Position numbers and translations under genes: made by a program | Source of the DNA: an uncultured Bizionia sp. | Lineage (GTDB): Bacteria > Bacteroidota > Bacteroidia > Flavobacteriales > Flavobacteriaceae | Reading direction: 5' to 3' | Assembly: GCA_947496215.1 (NCBI GenBank) | Contig: CANMCF010000014.1 | Location: 1 to 64,000 of the forward strand | DNA length: 64,000 nucleotides | Shown here: positions 62,277-64,000 of the stretch, piece by piece | Layout: each line of letters opens with the position of its first letter | How positions within the stretch are numbered: the first letter of the stretch is position 1 | The notes under the pieces: model-generated | Database searches by the model: none | Told to the model about the DNA's origin: nothing | The model's input: the letters and a program-made list of their open reading frames with translations, nothing else

Positions 62277-62648
62277 TTATTTCTTTGCTATGGCGACTAT
62301 ATACAAGCCACTTACTTTGCCATTTTTTTCGTTTATGCTTATACGAACGTCCATAACATCCTTTTCGAAAGTCGTCTTGTAGACCATAGCTTGCTCTCTA
62401 AGCTTATAATGTTCCATGGTTTTTATTTCTCCTCGGGACTCTTTTATTCTCTTGAAGAATAACTTGGTTCTCTCCAACGGGAATTCTGCTTTCATCTTAT
62501 TGTCAAACATATCGAAAATAGCATCATAGTCCGAAGCATTGAATGCCGTTTGAAAATTGTTGGCTGCTTTTCCATTGGCTGCTCTGTTGGTTTGTGAAAA
62601 TCCCAAAGAGAAACATAATAGTGCGATAATTAAAAGTCCTTTTTTCAT
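62277..62648 (-). CDS. DUF3887-like secreted protein
   Basis: A 123-residue protein with signal peptide MKKGLLIIALLCFSLGFSQ. The mature domain (FQTAFNASDYDAIFDMFDNK, MKAEFPLERTKLFFKRI and YKTTFEKDVMDVRISINEKN) has the NTF2-like order of DUF3887 proteins. It stands between odhA and odhB, 43 and 67 bases from them, all on the minus strand. A secreted protein inside a central-metabolism pair is unusual; co-transcription is likely but the functional tie is unknown. Confidence 0.75.
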   Translation of the reverse strand: MKKGLLIIALLCFSLGFSQTNRAANGKAANNFQTAFNASDYDAIFDMFDNKMKAEFPLERTKLFFKRIKESRGEIKTMEHYKLREQAMVYKTTFEKDVMDVRISINEKNGKVSGLYIVAIAKK

Positions 62649-62691
62649 TTTTCTATGTATTTAAGATTGAAGTTTGAATCCTTCAATGGTG

Positions 62692-64000
62692 TTAACGTTG
62701 ATTGTTTTTTGACTTATCGAATACGTAATCCACAACTTCCTGATGGCGTTTCTTGGAACGCGTGGAACTTCCTGCAGATGGTGCCCCATAAGGCCTTCTG
62801 GATGCTGCTCTGAATGTCTTGGCTTCGTCCAAATGCATCAACATGTGACTGTAAGCCCCCATATTTCTTGGTTCTTCTTGAGCCCAAACTACATCTTTCA
62901 CATCTTTGTATTCTTTCAATACATTTCGTATTTCCTTTACTGGCAATGGGAACAATTGCTCTATCCTAACAATAGCGACATCGTCTCTTTTCAATTTTTC
63001 ACGCTCCTCATCCAAATCGTAATAGAACTTCCCTGTTACAAACACCAGTGTCTTTACCTTGCTTGCCTCCACTACTACATCGTCTTCTATCACTGTTTTG
63101 AAACTTCCGTTTACGAAAGCATCTACCGTGGACACCGCCTTGGGATGACGCAATAGGCTTTTTGGTGTAAACACTATCAATGGCTTTCTGAATCCTGCCT
63201 TCATTTGTCTACGCAACAAATGGAACATATTTTCCGGTGTGGTACAATCTGCAATATACATATTGTCCTTTGCACATAGTTGCAAGTAACGCTCCATTCT
63301 TGCAGAAGAGTGTTCTGCTCCTTGGTTTTCATAGCCATGAGGCAACAACATGACCAAACCATTTTGTGTCTTCCACTTGTCTTCTCCGGCGGAAATGTAT
63401 TGATCTAGCATAATCTGGGCTCCATTGCTGAAATCACCGAATTGCGCTTCCCATATGGTCAACGTTTTTGGACTAGCCATTGCATAGCCATAATCGAAAC
63501 CTACGACACCGTATTCAGACAACAATGAATTGTATATGTGAAAATCACCTTGTTTGTCGCTAATGTTGTTAAGCAATATCACTTCTTCCTCGCTATCTTC
63601 CACCTTTACGACCGCATGTCTGTGCGAGAATGTTCCTCGCTCAACATCTTGTCCTGAAATCCTAACATTGAAGCCTTCTTCCAGAAGGGTTCCATAAGCT
63701 AAATGTTCGGCCATGGCCCAATCTAACTTGTCTTCATCAAACATTTTTTGCCTAGACTGTATCAAGCGTTCGATCTTACGGATAAACTTCTTGTCTTCCG
63801 GCAAGTTCGAGATTACCTTTGTTATTTCGGCAAGTTTCTCTCTTGTAGTAGTAGTATCGACAGGCTTCATCATCTCTGCCTCATCCACTCTTGAGAAATC
63901 CTTCCATTCATCTTGCATGAATGGAGTGATCACCGTCGTATCTTCCTTACGAGAATCTATTAGTTTTTCCTCCAATGAATCCTTGTATTCTTTTTCCAAT
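62692..64000 (-). CDS. odhA: 2-oxoglutarate dehydrogenase E1 (3' part; continues past window)
   Basis: About 435 C-terminal residues of the thiamine-diphosphate E1; the 5' end lies beyond base 64000, so the start is not in the window. Conserved pieces: WAMAEHLAYGTLLEEGFNVR, ISGQDVERGTFSHRHAVV, DKQGDFHIYNSLLSEYGVVG, FDYGYAMASPKTLTIWEAQF, LMLPHGYENQGAEHSSARME (read here as VMLLPHGYENQGAEHSSARM) and QEEPRNMGAYSHM. These match the C-terminal half of SucA/OdhA. It decarboxylates 2-oxoglutarate and passes the succinyl group to OdhB. Confidence 0.94.
   Translation of the reverse strand, partial: LEKEYKDSLEEKLIDSRKEDTTVITPFMQDEWKDFSRVDEAEMMKPVDTTTTREKLAEITKVISNLPEDKKFIRKIERLIQSRQKMFDEDKLDWAMAEHLAYGTLLEEGFNVRISGQDVERGTFSHRHAVVKVEDSEEEVILLNNISDKQGDFHIYNSLLSEYGVVGFDYGYAMASPKTLTIWEAQFGDFSNGAQIMLDQYISAGEDKWKTQNGLVMLLPHGYENQGAEHSSARMERYLQLCAKDNMYIADCTTPENMFHLLRRQMKAGFRKPLIVFTPKSLLRHPKAVSTVDAFVNGSFKTVIEDDVVVEASKVKTLVFVTGKFYYDLDEEREKLKRDDVAIVRIEQLFPLPVKEIRNVLKEYKDVKDVVWAQEEPRNMGAYSHMLMHLDEAKTFRAASRRPYGAPSAGSSTRSKKRHQEVVDYVFDKSKNNQR

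Overview
The window is AT-rich chromosomal DNA of a member of the Flavobacteriaceae (Bacteroidota), probably free-living and aquatic. The evidence is the gene content and order (rplM-rpsI-rpsB-tsf ... pyrH-frr; asnS-rpoN; an ExbB/ExbD/ExbD/PorT cluster; DUF6090, DUF5686 and TonB-receptor proteins) and promoters of the Bacteroidota type (TTTG-N19-TAnnTTTG). The best example is upstream of rplM. Genus cannot be read from the sequence alone.

Layout. (1) 1-10.6 kb is an accessory zone in decay. It holds the tail of an IS481-like transposase, a second solo copy of that IS end, two small lipoproteins separated by attC-like hairpins, a broken surface-adhesin gene joined to a broken IS1182-like transposase, an XRE regulator pair, a TonB receptor/lipoprotein set, and an AraC gene fused by deletion to a broken nitrilase gene. 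(2) 10.6-24.6 kb carries single-gene functions: an OMPLA-like barrel, a serine hydrolase, a DUF3050 protein, a lipoprotein subclass B1 metallo-beta-lactamase, DUF418, a Crp/AhpD-like/DoxX set, DUF6090, an esterase, an iodotyrosine-deiodinase-like flavoprotein and a DUF985 cupin. (3) 24.8-34.5 kb is the translation cluster. It is interrupted between tsf and pyrH by about 5 kb holding two paralogous secreted proteins, oxyR, a secreted catalase and an ankyrin protein. Near-identical terminator hairpins occur at both ends of this insert and once inside it. (4) 34.5-48.1 kb is core: TlpA-like thioredoxin, DUF5686 barrel, MMPL exporter, asnS, rpoN, PorT-like barrel, ExbB/ExbD energiser, tRNA-Ser, asparaginase, TatD. 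(5) 48.2-61 kb is the most unusual part. It has an ECF sigma factor with a TPR anti-sigma-like partner, two ZU5-like lipoproteins, a PKD outer-membrane protein, a membrane-anchored TPR-CHAT (caspase-like) protease overlapping a retropepsin-like aspartic protease, and an orphan NarL-type response regulator. These are followed by eight small-RNA-like transcription units and two paralogous 36-residue membrane peptides. (6) 61-64 kb holds odhB, a DUF3887 protein and the 3' part of odhA.

Main discovery candidate. Just after the response regulator gene, the same unit occurs eight times: an inverted repeat TACGTAG-N2-CTACGTA, a -7 element exactly 21 bases downstream in seven of the eight, a transcript of about 65-75 bases without an ORF, and a Rho-independent terminator. 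The 7-2-7 inverted heptamer geometry is the one known for NarL-family regulators. I infer that the adjacent regulator controls a family of sibling small RNAs, possibly linked to the CHAT/retropepsin proteases upstream and the twin membrane peptides downstream. Layout, spacing and stems are read directly from the sequence; function is inference.
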